Assembly (NCBI GenBank): GCA_900767405.1
Contig: CAAFZB010000016.1
Location: 1-20,261, forward strand
Length of the DNA stretch: 20,261 bases
Source of the DNA: Rikenellaceae bacterium
GTDB taxonomy: Bacteria; Bacteroidota; Bacteroidia; Bacteroidales; UBA932
Direction of reading: 5' to 3'
Shown here piece after piece: positions 1 to 6,889 of the stretch (within the stretch, counting starts at the first letter, position 1; each line of letters opens with the position of its first letter). Below the pieces are notes generated by a model. It had not been told where the DNA came from. It worked only from the letters and a program-made list of their open reading frames with translations, and ran no database searches. The translations under genes and the position numbers were made by a program.

Positions 1-15
1 ACTTCTTATTTTCAG

Positions 16-23
16 CAAAGATA
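16..23 (-). promoter_or_regulatory. -7 promoter box of a leftward gene outside the window
   Basis: Read leftward, this is TATCTTTG, an exact match to the Bacteroidota -7 consensus TAnnTTTG. No start codon follows before base 1, so the gene it serves lies off the left edge. I see no clear TTTG -33 element at the expected distance. A palindromic repeat starts five bases upstream of the box. Confidence 0.5.
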
Positions 24-27
24 ATAA

Positions 28-80
28 TTAACTTTTGAAAAAGTTACTTTTTGTTATAAATTAACTTCTGGAAAAGTTAA
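28..80. repeat. Two copies of an AT-rich palindrome, possible operator
   Basis: Bases 28-46 and 61-80 are near-copies of one inverted repeat with half-sites TTAACTT and AAGTTA around a short centre. The centres are about 33 bases apart, roughly three helical turns. The first copy overlaps the upstream part of the leftward promoter at 16-23, which suits an operator for a dimeric regulator. The regulator and the controlled gene are not visible. AT-rich palindromes can arise by chance, so this is a candidate only. Confidence 0.4.
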
Positions 81-125
81 ATATTGATGTTTCTAATAAT
101 ACCTCAATTATACCCACTATCGCAC

Positions 126-154
126 GAAAAAGCCCTGCAGATATCTGCAGGGCT
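126..154 (-). terminator. Intrinsic terminator of tRNA-Ala
   Basis: Bases 131-154 form a perfect 24-base palindrome with GC-rich outer arms (AGCCCTGCAG / CTGCAGGGCT). Read leftward it runs into a T tract, bases 131-127. It starts 7 bases past the 3' end of tRNA-Ala, which fits termination of that transcript. It is the clearest intrinsic terminator I see in the window. Confidence 0.8.
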
Positions 155-160
155 GAATTT

Positions 161-236
161 TGGTGGAGATAAAGAGATTCGAACTCTTGACCCCCTGCTT
201 GCAAAGCAGGTGCTCTACCAACTGAGCTATACCCCC
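161..236 (-). tRNA. tRNA-Ala (anticodon TGC)
   Basis: The leftward strand folds as a complete cloverleaf of 76 nt including an encoded 3' CCA. The acceptor stem GGGGGTA pairs with TATCTCC through two G-U pairs. The D arm carries AGCTCAGTTGGTAGAGC. The anticodon arm is CCTGC-TTTGCAA-GCAGG with anticodon TGC, and the T arm contains GTTCGAATC. It has its own promoter at 247-277 and a terminator at 126-154, so it is a single-gene transcription unit. In Bacteroidota tRNA-Ala(TGC) usually also occurs inside rRNA operons; no rRNA is present here. Confidence 0.97.
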
Positions 237-246
237 ATTGGGACTG

Positions 247-277
247 CAAAGGTAGAAAGTTTTTTTATAATCCCAAA
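247..277 (-). promoter_or_regulatory. Promoter of tRNA-Ala
   Basis: Read leftward, TTTG (bases 277-274), a 19-base spacer and TACCTTTG (254-247) exactly match the Bacteroidota consensus TTTG-N19-21-TAnnTTTG. The box ends 10 bases before the mature tRNA 5' end, leaving a very short leader for RNase P. Confidence 0.8.
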
Positions 278-300
278 GAAAATATTGAAATTTTGCTGAT

Positions 301-330
301 TGTGGAAAAGTTCCCCAATGGTGTTGATAA
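301..330 (-). promoter_or_regulatory. Two DnaA-box-like sites upstream of nrdD
   Basis: On the leftward strand bases 309-301 read TTTTCCACA and 330-322 read TTATCAACA. Each differs by one base from the DnaA box TTATCCACA. They share an orientation and are offset by 21 bases, two helical turns. They lie about 85-110 bases upstream of the nrdD start. E. coli nrdAB is known to have DnaA boxes in its promoter, so a replication-linked control of nrdD is conceivable. I found no good TAnnTTTG box for nrdD, so the promoter itself is unplaced. Confidence 0.35.
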
Positions 331-412
331 CTAAATACGGAAATTTTGGGCTAATCTGTTTAACTTAGCGCCAATTTACAATTGAATAATACTAATTCTT
401 GAACCGCGCGTT

Positions 413-2569
413 ATGAAAGTAATTAAGAGAAACGGTGATATCCAGGACTTTGATTTCTCAAAAATCGAAACAGCTGTGAATTCGGCCTTTGCCGCCTGCG
501 GAAAAGGCAAGGCCCCCGATGTTTTTTTGGAAAACCTGCTGCATATGATAAGTATGTTCCCCGAAGAATATACGTTCAAGGTTGAGCAGCTCCAGGACAT
601 AGTGGAGAACCAGCTTATGTACGACAAGTTCTTCAAGGAAGCAAAGGCATATATCATCTACCGTGACAAACACAAGGATCTGCGCTTTATCAAGGAAAGA
701 GTCGATTATATGGACAACTATGCACGTTCCTGTGACAATGCCGCCTCTTCCTCGGAAACCGATGCAAACGCCAATGTTGCCATAAAGAACGTGGCGAACC
801 TGGACGGTGAGGTGTTCAAGACCCTCAACCGCCAGATTCAGCGTTACCGTATGAAGAAGAAACTCAAGGAGATATTCCCCGAGGTTGCAGAACAGTACGA
901 AGCAGATCTTCTCCATCACTGCATTTACGTTCACGACGAGGCTTCTTCCCCTGCGGTCAAGAATTATTGTGAAGCCGTTTCATTGTATCCTTTCGTGCTT
1001 GACGGAACGTCGGGCCTCGACGGTCTCGGAGCTTCCGCGCCCAAGAACCTGAGCAGCTTCTGCGGACAGTTCTGCAATCTTGCCTTCCTGCTTTCGGCCC
1101 AGTGCAAGGGCGCGGTGGCATTCGGAGAATTCTTTAACGTATTCGATTACTATTGCGTCAAGGATTTCGGCCCCGATTACCATATCAGGGAGGAGGAACT
1201 TGTTTCCGTAATGCCAAAGAGAACGATACTGCAGAGCCTGCACCAGTCGTTCCAGCAGATAGTTTACGGAATAAACCAGCCTGCGGGAAACCGTAGTTAC
1301 CAGTCTCCTTTCACGAACATCAGCTACTACGACAGCAATTACTGGCACGCCCTGTTCGACGATTTCTGCTTCCCCGACGGAACAAAGCCCAGCTGGGAAA
1401 GGGTTTCTTACCTGCAGAAGACCTTTATGAAATGGTTCAATGCAGAGCGCAGCAAGACCCTGCTTACTTTCCCTGTAGAGACAATGGCCCTGCTTTCCAA
1501 CGGAAGCGACATCCTGGACCAGGATTACAAGAATTTCACGGCGGAAATGTATGCCGAGGGACATTCCTTCTTCACATACATATCGGACAATCCCAACGGC
1601 CTGGCAAGCTGCTGCCGTCTGCGCAACGAGATTACCGACAACGTATTCACTTTCACGAACGGCCTCACGGGAGTTCAGACAGGTAGCGCGAACGTAATCA
1701 CCATAAACCTCAACAGAACCGTTCAGGACTGGGCAAGGAGCAAGGACATTACCAGGGAGTACGCTCACGAACACTGGGCAGACCTTGCGCTTGATTTCAA
1801 GAGTTATCTTATTGCACTTCTGGACAGGGTTTACAAATACCATATCGCGTACAAGACACTGCTTTATGAAACAGAGAAAGCCGGAATGCTCAATGCTTCC
1901 AAGGCCGGTTACATAAAGATGAACAAGCTTTACAGCACGATAGGGGAGAACGGTATCAACGAGGCTGCCGAATTCCTTGGATTCAAGTGCAACTACAACA
2001 AGGGATATATGGAATTCTGTCGTCTCGTGACGGGAACCATCAGCGAGCAGAACAAACTTCACAACCAGAAGAACTTCCTGTTCAACCAGGAGTTCGTTCC
2101 CGCAGAAGGCCTGAGTTCAAAGAACTATCACTGGGACAAGGAAGACGGATACTGGGTTCCCGAAGACAGGGTGCTGTATAATTCTTATTTCTATATCGCC
2201 GATGACAGGGAGACAGGAGTGCTTGACAAATTCCGCCTCCACGGACGCGAATTCACCGAACTTCTCGACGGCGGTGTAGGCTTGCACTGCAACCTTGAGG
2301 AGCATCTGTCAAAGCACCAGTATCTGAAGCTCATAGATTTTGCAATCGAACAGGGAACGTCGTATTTCACTTTCAACATACCTAACAGCGAGTGTACCAA
2401 CGAGGAGTGCCATCATATTGTAAAGCAACCGCTTACCGTATGTCCCAAATGCGGCTCTCCAATGCGCCAGTGGACCAGGGTCATAGGTTTTCTCCGTCCT
2501 GTGGACGACTTCGACAAGTATCGTAACATAGAGGCCAAGAGGAGATATTATGCCAAGGAGGTGGATTAG
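413..2569 (+). CDS. nrdD: Anaerobic ribonucleoside-triphosphate reductase (class III)
   Basis: A 718-residue cytoplasmic enzyme that reduces ribonucleoside triphosphates to dNTPs under anoxia using a glycyl radical. Residues 1-90 form an ATP-cone allosteric domain (begins MKVIKRNGDIQDFDFSKIE). The central glycyl-radical barrel includes a GS..VITINLNR segment. A C-terminal zinc site has Cys661, Cys666, Cys677 and Cys680 (CxxxxC and CPKC), followed by RVIGFL, where Gly692 is the expected radical position. The length fits the family. Its stop codon shares one base with the GTG start of nrdG, its activase, so the two are translationally coupled. The ATG at 413 has no Shine-Dalgarno sequence and coincides with the family N-terminus. 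Upstream lie two DnaA-box-like motifs. Confidence 0.97.
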   Translation: MKVIKRNGDIQDFDFSKIETAVNSAFAACGKGKAPDVFLENLLHMISMFPEEYTFKVEQLQDIVENQLMYDKFFKEAKAYIIYRDKHKDLRFIKERVDYMDNYARSCDNAASSSETDANANVAIKNVANLDGEVFKTLNRQIQRYRMKKKLKEIFPEVAEQYEADLLHHCIYVHDEASSPAVKNYCEAVSLYPFVLDGTSGLDGLGASAPKNLSSFCGQFCNLAFLLSAQCKGAVAFGEFFNVFDYYCVKDFGPDYHIREEELVSVMPKRTILQSLHQSFQQIVYGINQPAGNRSYQSPFTNISYYDSNYWHALFDDFCFPDGTKPSWERVSYLQKTFMKWFNAERSKTLLTFPVETMALLSNGSDILDQDYKNFTAEMYAEGHSFFTYISDNPNGLASCCRLRNEITDNVFTFTNGLTGVQTGSANVITINLNRTVQDWARSKDITREYAHEHWADLALDFKSYLIALLDRVYKYHIAYKTLLYETEKAGMLNASKAGYIKMNKLYSTIGENGINEAAEFLGFKCNYNKGYMEFCRLVTGTISEQNKLHNQKNFLFNQEFVPAEGLSSKNYHWDKEDGYWVPEDRVLYNSYFYIADDRETGVLDKFRLHGREFTELLDGGVGLHCNLEEHLSKHQYLKLIDFAIEQGTSYFTFNIPNSECTNEECHHIVKQPLTVCPKCGSPMRQWTRVIGFLRPVDDFDKYRNIEAKRRYYAKEVD
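2555..2562 (+). promoter_or_regulatory. Strong Shine-Dalgarno that sets the GTG start of nrdG
   Basis: AAGGAGGT sits inside the last codons of nrdD, 6 bases before GTG at 2569. It is a near-perfect anti-16S match in a window where most starts have none. It supports the GTG start and efficient reinitiation at the TAGTG overlap. Confidence 0.65.
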
Positions 2570-3045
2570 TGAAGTACGTAGACTATAAGGTCGTATTCAG
2601 AGAGGTTCCGGACGAGATAACTCTTGCGTTGAATATCAGCGGGTGCCCCGTGCATTGCCCAGGCTGTCATTCAAGTTACCTTGTTCAGGATATAGGGGAG
2701 ATTCTTGACGAATCTTCCCTAAAATCTCTGATAGACTCGTCAAACGGGATAAGCTGTGTCTCTTTTATGGGAGGCGATGCCGATCCTATGTATATTAAGC
2801 ATCTTGCAGACTGGGTCCATACCAATTATCCGGGGCTCAAGACAAGTTGGTATTCCGGCAGGGACCTTGAAAATGCAAAGCCGGTGATTCCTTCGCTGGA
2901 TTTCGTGAAAGTGGGACCTTATGTCGATGAATTCGGGCCTTTGGACAGTCCTGCTACCAACCAGAGGTTTTACCGGATAGACAATACGGGAGGGACTCCG
3001 GTCCTGGAAGACTGGACAAGCCGTTTTATCAAAAAAATATTTTGA
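2569..3045 (+). CDS. nrdG: Anaerobic ribonucleotide reductase activating protein (radical SAM)
   Basis: A 158-residue radical SAM enzyme that uses a 4Fe-4S cluster and S-adenosylmethionine to generate the glycyl radical on NrdD. The cluster motif is CPVHCPGC (Cys26, Cys30, Cys33), the CxxxCxxC signature. FMGGDADP near residues 66-73 resembles the SAM-binding glycine-rich segment of NrdG (usually GGEP; here GGDA). The short length matches the minimal NrdG fold. Translation starts at GTG overlapping the nrdD TAG by one base, with AAGGAGGT six bases upstream. The adjacent permease gene begins 4 bases after its stop, so all three may be one transcript. Confidence 0.95.
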   Translation: MKYVDYKVVFREVPDEITLALNISGCPVHCPGCHSSYLVQDIGEILDESSLKSLIDSSNGISCVSFMGGDADPMYIKHLADWVHTNYPGLKTSWYSGRDLENAKPVIPSLDFVKVGPYVDEFGPLDSPATNQRFYRIDNTGGTPVLEDWTSRFIKKIF

Positions 3046-3049
3046 TTCA

Positions 3050-4423
3050 ATGTCTGGAATTGCGTTAATCATTTGTTTTGTTTTGGCCATTACCTTGATG
3101 ATAGTGGCCATTTCCAAATGGAAAATCCATCCGTTCATCTCAATCATAGGAGTATCCTTGCTGATGGCCCTGGCCGCCGGACTCCCGCTGGATACGATAC
3201 CCGCAACCATCGGCAAGGGATTCTCGAGCATCTTTGCCAGTATAGGACTGGTGATTATTTTCGGGATGCTCATAGGTCTTATTCTTGAGAAGACAGGCGC
3301 GGCGGTACGCCTTGCCGATGCTGTCCTGCGTCTGGTAGGTCCCCGGCATCCTCAGCTGGCGATGCTGCTCATAGGATGGATAGTTTCGGTTCCGGTATTC
3401 TGCGACAGCGGTTTTGTGATTGTCAATCCCATCAGGCGAAGCCTTGCCCGCAAGACGGCCGCTTCGTCGGTCTCTCTTACCGTTGCGCTTGCAGCCGGCC
3501 TGTATGTTTCGCACGTGTTCATCCCTCCAACTCCGGGCCCGATTGCTGCGGCCGGGATGGTGGGCCTTGAGAATAACATCCTGATTGTGATGGGAATGGG
3601 AGTGCTGGTGTCGATATTTGCACTGGTTCCGGCTTATTTTTTCTCAAAGAGTGTCGGAAAGCGGGTGCGCTGCGTGGAGGACGATGAGATTGCCGATACC
3701 GGTGAATACGAAAAGATGCTATCTGAATGTGGGAAACTGCCTTCTACTGCGGCTTCTCTTATGCCTATACTGCTTCCGGTATTGCTGATGGGTTTTGGCT
3801 CCGTAGCCTCTCTGCTGGCAGTTCCCGGATTCGCAGGTGCCCTCGCCTCTTTCCTTGGAAAGCCGGTGATTGCGCTCATTGCAGGGTTTGTCTGCGCCGT
3901 CCCGCTACTGTATACCGGTGGAAGAAAGGTTTCGCTTTACGATATCTGTCAGGAATCTCTTAAGACTGCGGGTCCCATCATTTTCATAACTGCCGCCGGC
4001 AGTGTCCTGGGGCAGGTTATAGTCGAGGCCGGATTCATCCAGTACATTAAGGACAATGCCGGGGTGCTGTCGGCGGTAGGGGTTTTCTTCCCCTTCCTCA
4101 TAGCTGCAATTCTGAAATCTGCGATGGGCTCTTCGACTGTTGCCATTACCACTACCGCAGGTATGATGGGCCTGTTCGGCGCATCCGATTCGATGATGGC
4201 GGTGCTGGGAATGAACACTCCTCTTGCCGCGGCTCTGGTGGTTATGGCCATAGGCGCAGGCGGAATGACCGTCTCGCACGCAAACGACAGCTATTTCTGG
4301 GTGGTGACCAACTTTGGAAAGATAAGCCCGCAGGACGGCTACCGCACGCACACTCTCCTGACCCTCATAATGGGAGTCTGCTCCATAACCGGAATCTTCC
4401 TGCTAAGCCTGATACTCCTGTAG
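3050..4423 (+). CDS. GntP-family carboxylate:H+ symporter, possibly a glycerate permease
   Basis: A 457-residue inner-membrane protein made almost wholly of hydrophobic helices, with one polar cytoplasmic loop near residues 198-235. It matches the GntP family by length and by segments such as FGMLIGLILEKTGAA, PVFCDSGFVIV near residue 120, FIPPTPGPIAAA near 160 and AMGSSTVAITTTAGM near 360. Family members import gluconate and related sugar acids. Here it overlaps tail to tail, by 21 bases, the gene for glycerate 2-kinase, so I infer glycerate or a similar small hydroxy acid as substrate. It starts 4 bases after nrdG without a Shine-Dalgarno sequence and could be cotranscribed with nrdDG, an unexpected partner. 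The substrate is not provable from sequence. Confidence 0.88.
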   Translation: MSGIALIICFVLAITLMIVAISKWKIHPFISIIGVSLLMALAAGLPLDTIPATIGKGFSSIFASIGLVIIFGMLIGLILEKTGAAVRLADAVLRLVGPRHPQLAMLLIGWIVSVPVFCDSGFVIVNPIRRSLARKTAASSVSLTVALAAGLYVSHVFIPPTPGPIAAAGMVGLENNILIVMGMGVLVSIFALVPAYFFSKSVGKRVRCVEDDEIADTGEYEKMLSECGKLPSTAASLMPILLPVLLMGFGSVASLLAVPGFAGALASFLGKPVIALIAGFVCAVPLLYTGGRKVSLYDICQESLKTAGPIIFITAAGSVLGQVIVEAGFIQYIKDNAGVLSAVGVFFPFLIAAILKSAMGSSTVAITTTAGMMGLFGASDSMMAVLGMNTPLAAALVVMAIGAGGMTVSHANDSYFWVVTNFGKISPQDGYRTHTLLTLIMGVCSITGIFLLSLILL

Positions 4424-5533
4424 AATCTGCGCTGCAATCTGTTGCAGGCGCGCTCCTGTGTACTCTTTTGAAATCAACGTCTCGAAAGGTATTCCGGGTT
4501 GCGCCGTGGCATAGATTTTCCTGAACCCCATATTGTCCAGAGTCTCACAGTGCTTCACAAGGCCGGCGACGGCAACGGTGGGGATACCCTGCTTCTGTGC
4601 TCTTCGAAGCACGCCCAGGGGAGTCTTGCCAGATGCAGTCTGGAAATCCATCTTCCCCTCACCGGTAATCACAAGGTCGGCGCCTTCTATAATATGGTCA
4701 AAGCCGATGCTGTCCAGGACAACGTTCACCCCCGTTTTGAGCTGAGCATCAAAGAATGCAAGGAAAGCTCCTCCCAGGCCTCCGGCGGCACCTGCTCCCG
4801 GAATAGCCGAAATGTCTTTCTTCAAATCCCTGAGGATAACTCCGGCAAAGTGTTCGAGTCCTTTGTCAAGCCGCTTCACCGTCTGCGGATCGGCCCCTTT
4901 CTGCGGGCCGAATACATAAGCTGCTCCCCGGGGTCCGCAGAACGGATTGTCCACGTCGCAGGCAACGTCGAAATGGCATTCCCTAATTCTGGGGTCGAAT
5001 CCCGAAAGGTCGATGCTTTCGATTTCTTCCAGGCTCTGCCCGCATCCCTTCAGACTCTGCCCGTTCTTGTCCAGGAATCTGGCTCCCAGAGCGGTAAGCA
5101 TACCGGTTCCCGCGTCATTAGTTGCGCTTCCGCCCAGGCCTACGATAAAATTCCTGCAACCCCTGTCGAGCGCGGCGGTAATAAGTTCCCCGGTTCCGAA
5201 GGTAGACGTTGCGAGGGGGTTCCTTTCCTCGATTGAGAGCAGGGGAAGTCCGCTGGCCTCAGACATCTCGAGCAGCGCCGTACCTTCCTCCAGGACGGCG
5301 AATCTGGCCGGAATCCTCCGGCCGATGGGATCTTGCGCCTGAACGGTAATCCAACCGGCTTTCTTTATGGATGCGATGGCCTGTACGGTACCTTCGCCTC
5401 CGTCGGCGACTTCAACTCCAATGACTTCACAACCCGGACAGTGCTCGGCAAATCCCTGCTTAAGAAAGGAAGCGACTTCCAGAGAACTTAGAGACCCCTT
5501 GAATGAGTCGGATGCTACAATGATTTTTTTCAT
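4403..5533 (-). CDS. glxK: Glycerate 2-kinase (GckX/GlxK family)
   Basis: A 376-residue cytoplasmic kinase of the bacterial glycerate kinase family (PF02595), forming 2-phosphoglycerate from D-glycerate and ATP and so feeding lower glycolysis. Family signatures are the N-terminal IIVASDSFKGSLSS, then VADGGEGT, GLGGSATNDAGTGML, and the C-terminal ADLVITGEGKMDFQTASGKTP. The reading frame extends 19 codons further upstream, but I place the start at ATG 5533 because MKKIIVASDSFKG is the family N-terminus and a promoter box lies inside that extension. The gene converges on the GntP permease and overlaps it by 21 bases. Separate promoters mean co-regulation is not guaranteed, but the pairing suggests a glycerate use module. 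Confidence 0.93.
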   Translation of the reverse strand: MKKIIVASDSFKGSLSSLEVASFLKQGFAEHCPGCEVIGVEVADGGEGTVQAIASIKKAGWITVQAQDPIGRRIPARFAVLEEGTALLEMSEASGLPLLSIEERNPLATSTFGTGELITAALDRGCRNFIVGLGGSATNDAGTGMLTALGARFLDKNGQSLKGCGQSLEEIESIDLSGFDPRIRECHFDVACDVDNPFCGPRGAAYVFGPQKGADPQTVKRLDKGLEHFAGVILRDLKKDISAIPGAGAAGGLGGAFLAFFDAQLKTGVNVVLDSIGFDHIIEGADLVITGEGKMDFQTASGKTPLGVLRRAQKQGIPTVAVAGLVKHCETLDNMGFRKIYATAQPGIPFETLISKEYTGARLQQIAAQILQEYQA

Positions 5534-5538
5534 AGGAA

Positions 5539-5546
5539 CAAACTTA
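5539..5546 (-). promoter_or_regulatory. -7 box of the glycerate kinase, nearly leaderless
   Basis: Read leftward, TAAGTTTG matches TAnnTTTG exactly and ends 5 bases before the ATG at 5533. The -33 region is only a run of T, not TTTG. If used, the mRNA would begin at or within a few bases of the start codon. Confidence 0.5.
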
Positions 5547-5637
5547 CGAAAAATGAAGCAGGAATAAAAAAAGATATAAAAAACACGCATAAATAAAAAA
5601 GTACCGTTTTCGTGGGTCCGATCACGGAACTTTTGGT

Positions 5638-5645
5638 TTTATTTG
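5638..5645 (+). promoter_or_regulatory. Weak -7 box of the lipoprotein-comM unit
   Basis: TTTATTTG matches TAnnTTTG except at the second base and lies 19 bases before the lipoprotein ATG. No clear -33 element is visible. An imperfect inverted repeat (CGTG...CACG, 5611-5626) lies where the spacer would be and could be an operator. Low certainty. Confidence 0.3.
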
Positions 5646-5664
5646 CCCCGAAATACCTAAAGCT

Positions 5665-6888
5665 ATGAAAACTCATCTGATATTTGCGGCGGCTTTGTTC
5701 GCCGCTGCGTGCCAGCCGTCATTGGACACGGGAAGTCCCCGGAGTTCGCATTTCGTAAAAACCCGATATGGAGACGGGGAAGCGGTTGTTATTCCCACAG
5801 AAAGGCCCTCCATAGATACAACGATATGTTTCTGTGCCGTGGACTTCCCGCAGGGATATGACTGGAAAAAGGACAGCGCTTGCGGAAATTCATCGGCAAC
5901 GCTCAGGATATACAGGAATTTTGAACCGGTGGCCAGCTTCGACACGGGAGAGTCGTCGTGCATAGGGACAGACCCGGATACACACCACTGGCTGAACGGG
6001 AATCTTTATACAGAATACAACCTGTACGGCCAGACCGTAATTGCCAGGAACGGGAAGGAACTGTTCCGGTACGACGACAGGGAGTTCCTAAAAGGATTGC
6101 TGGAGATAGATGGCGATATCTGGACTTTGGGGCAGAACTGCAGTGGAAGGGGTTTTTCTCTTCGCTGCAACGGAGACGAGGTTCTGAAAAGGACAGACGG
6201 AGTGATTTTCGGAGACCTTGCATCCTGGACTCACGAAGGCCTTTATCTTGATTCGGGGAAAATATGTTTCTGCTACCAGAGGGAAACGGTGTCGACGAAC
6301 AACCTGTACAAAGTCATTGATTCGAAGGAGTCCCTGCACACGACGAGAAGCCAGACCGTACACGATATGAAGATAAGTTCGGGGGCGGTGCAAATAGTTC
6401 AGAGCACCTCCGAATTCACGTTATATGAAAAGGATTACAGCGTGTTTCAGATTGGAGAAAAAGATATAAGGACATCTGATGCCTGGCTGTGCGACAGGGC
6501 GGGCGGGGTCCTGGTATGCATTGCTTTGAAGGGAGAGGGTGAGCAGGAGTACCTGGGCTGGAGCAAAGGGAACCCTGGCAGCATAGGGAGGGGCGAACAT
6601 ATTTACCTGTATCCTAACTCCGACGGGACTATGAAGTACGTTACGTTTGGAAGTGGAGGTATGTTCCTGCACGACCTCCAGAAAGGGGAACTTGCAAGTT
6701 TTGAAAAACCGTCCGTGTTCTCCCGTTCCTGCTTAGGGTTTGCAGGGGAGGACTGGTTCCTTGCCCATAATATGAAAGGAAACGGCGGGATGCCCAGGAT
6801 AGTATACAAGAACAAGAGTGTTCCGGTGCAGGTGAACGGATATATATCGGCTTTGGAGGTAACGGTGAAGGAAAGGGAGGAGGAATAG
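5665..6888 (+). CDS. Cysteine-rich lipoprotein of unknown function, coupled to comM
   Basis: I do not recognise a family. The 407-residue product starts with a lipoprotein signal peptide (MKTHLIFAAALFAAAC, acylated Cys16), so it should be anchored in the envelope facing the periplasm or surface. The mature part is rich in short strand-like stretches alternating with Gly, Asn and Asp turns, such as LYGQTVIARNGKELFRYD and LEIDGDIWTLGQN. This suggests a beta-propeller-like or all-beta fold. About a dozen cysteines occur, including two CFC triplets near residues 54 and 204, unusual for an exported protein of an anaerobe. The gene ends one base before the ATG of comM, so the two are cotranscribed and translationally coupled. 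That link is the only functional hint. Confidence 0.85.
   Translation: MKTHLIFAAALFAAACQPSLDTGSPRSSHFVKTRYGDGEAVVIPTERPSIDTTICFCAVDFPQGYDWKKDSACGNSSATLRIYRNFEPVASFDTGESSCIGTDPDTHHWLNGNLYTEYNLYGQTVIARNGKELFRYDDREFLKGLLEIDGDIWTLGQNCSGRGFSLRCNGDEVLKRTDGVIFGDLASWTHEGLYLDSGKICFCYQRETVSTNNLYKVIDSKESLHTTRSQTVHDMKISSGAVQIVQSTSEFTLYEKDYSVFQIGEKDIRTSDAWLCDRAGGVLVCIALKGEGEQEYLGWSKGNPGSIGRGEHIYLYPNSDGTMKYVTFGSGGMFLHDLQKGELASFEKPSVFSRSCLGFAGEDWFLAHNMKGNGGMPRIVYKNKSVPVQVNGYISALEVTVKEREEE
6878..6883 (+). promoter_or_regulatory. Shine-Dalgarno of comM inside the lipoprotein gene
   Basis: AGGAGG within a longer GA-rich run (6875-6884) lies 6 bases before the comM ATG at 6890. It is encoded by the glutamate-rich last codons of the upstream lipoprotein and supports translational coupling. 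Confidence 0.5.
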
Positions 6889-6889
6889 T

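Noticed and set aside
301..330. Replication origin
   Set aside because: Only two one-mismatch DnaA-like boxes are present, with no dnaA, no dense box cluster and no clear unwinding element; kept only as an alternative under the nrdD finding.
247..412. NrdR boxes or a riboswitch in front of nrdD
   Set aside because: I looked for paired 16-base NrdR-type palindromes and for conserved riboswitch cores in the 176-base gap and saw neither.
980..2062. 360-codon open frame on the minus strand inside nrdD
   Set aside because: It lies wholly antisense to a certain nrdD, shows no recognisable motif or promoter, and such long shadows are common opposite GC-rich genes.
4499..5236. 245-codon plus-strand frame inside the glycerate kinase
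   Set aside because: The minus strand carries full-length glycerate kinase motifs; the plus frame has no family features.
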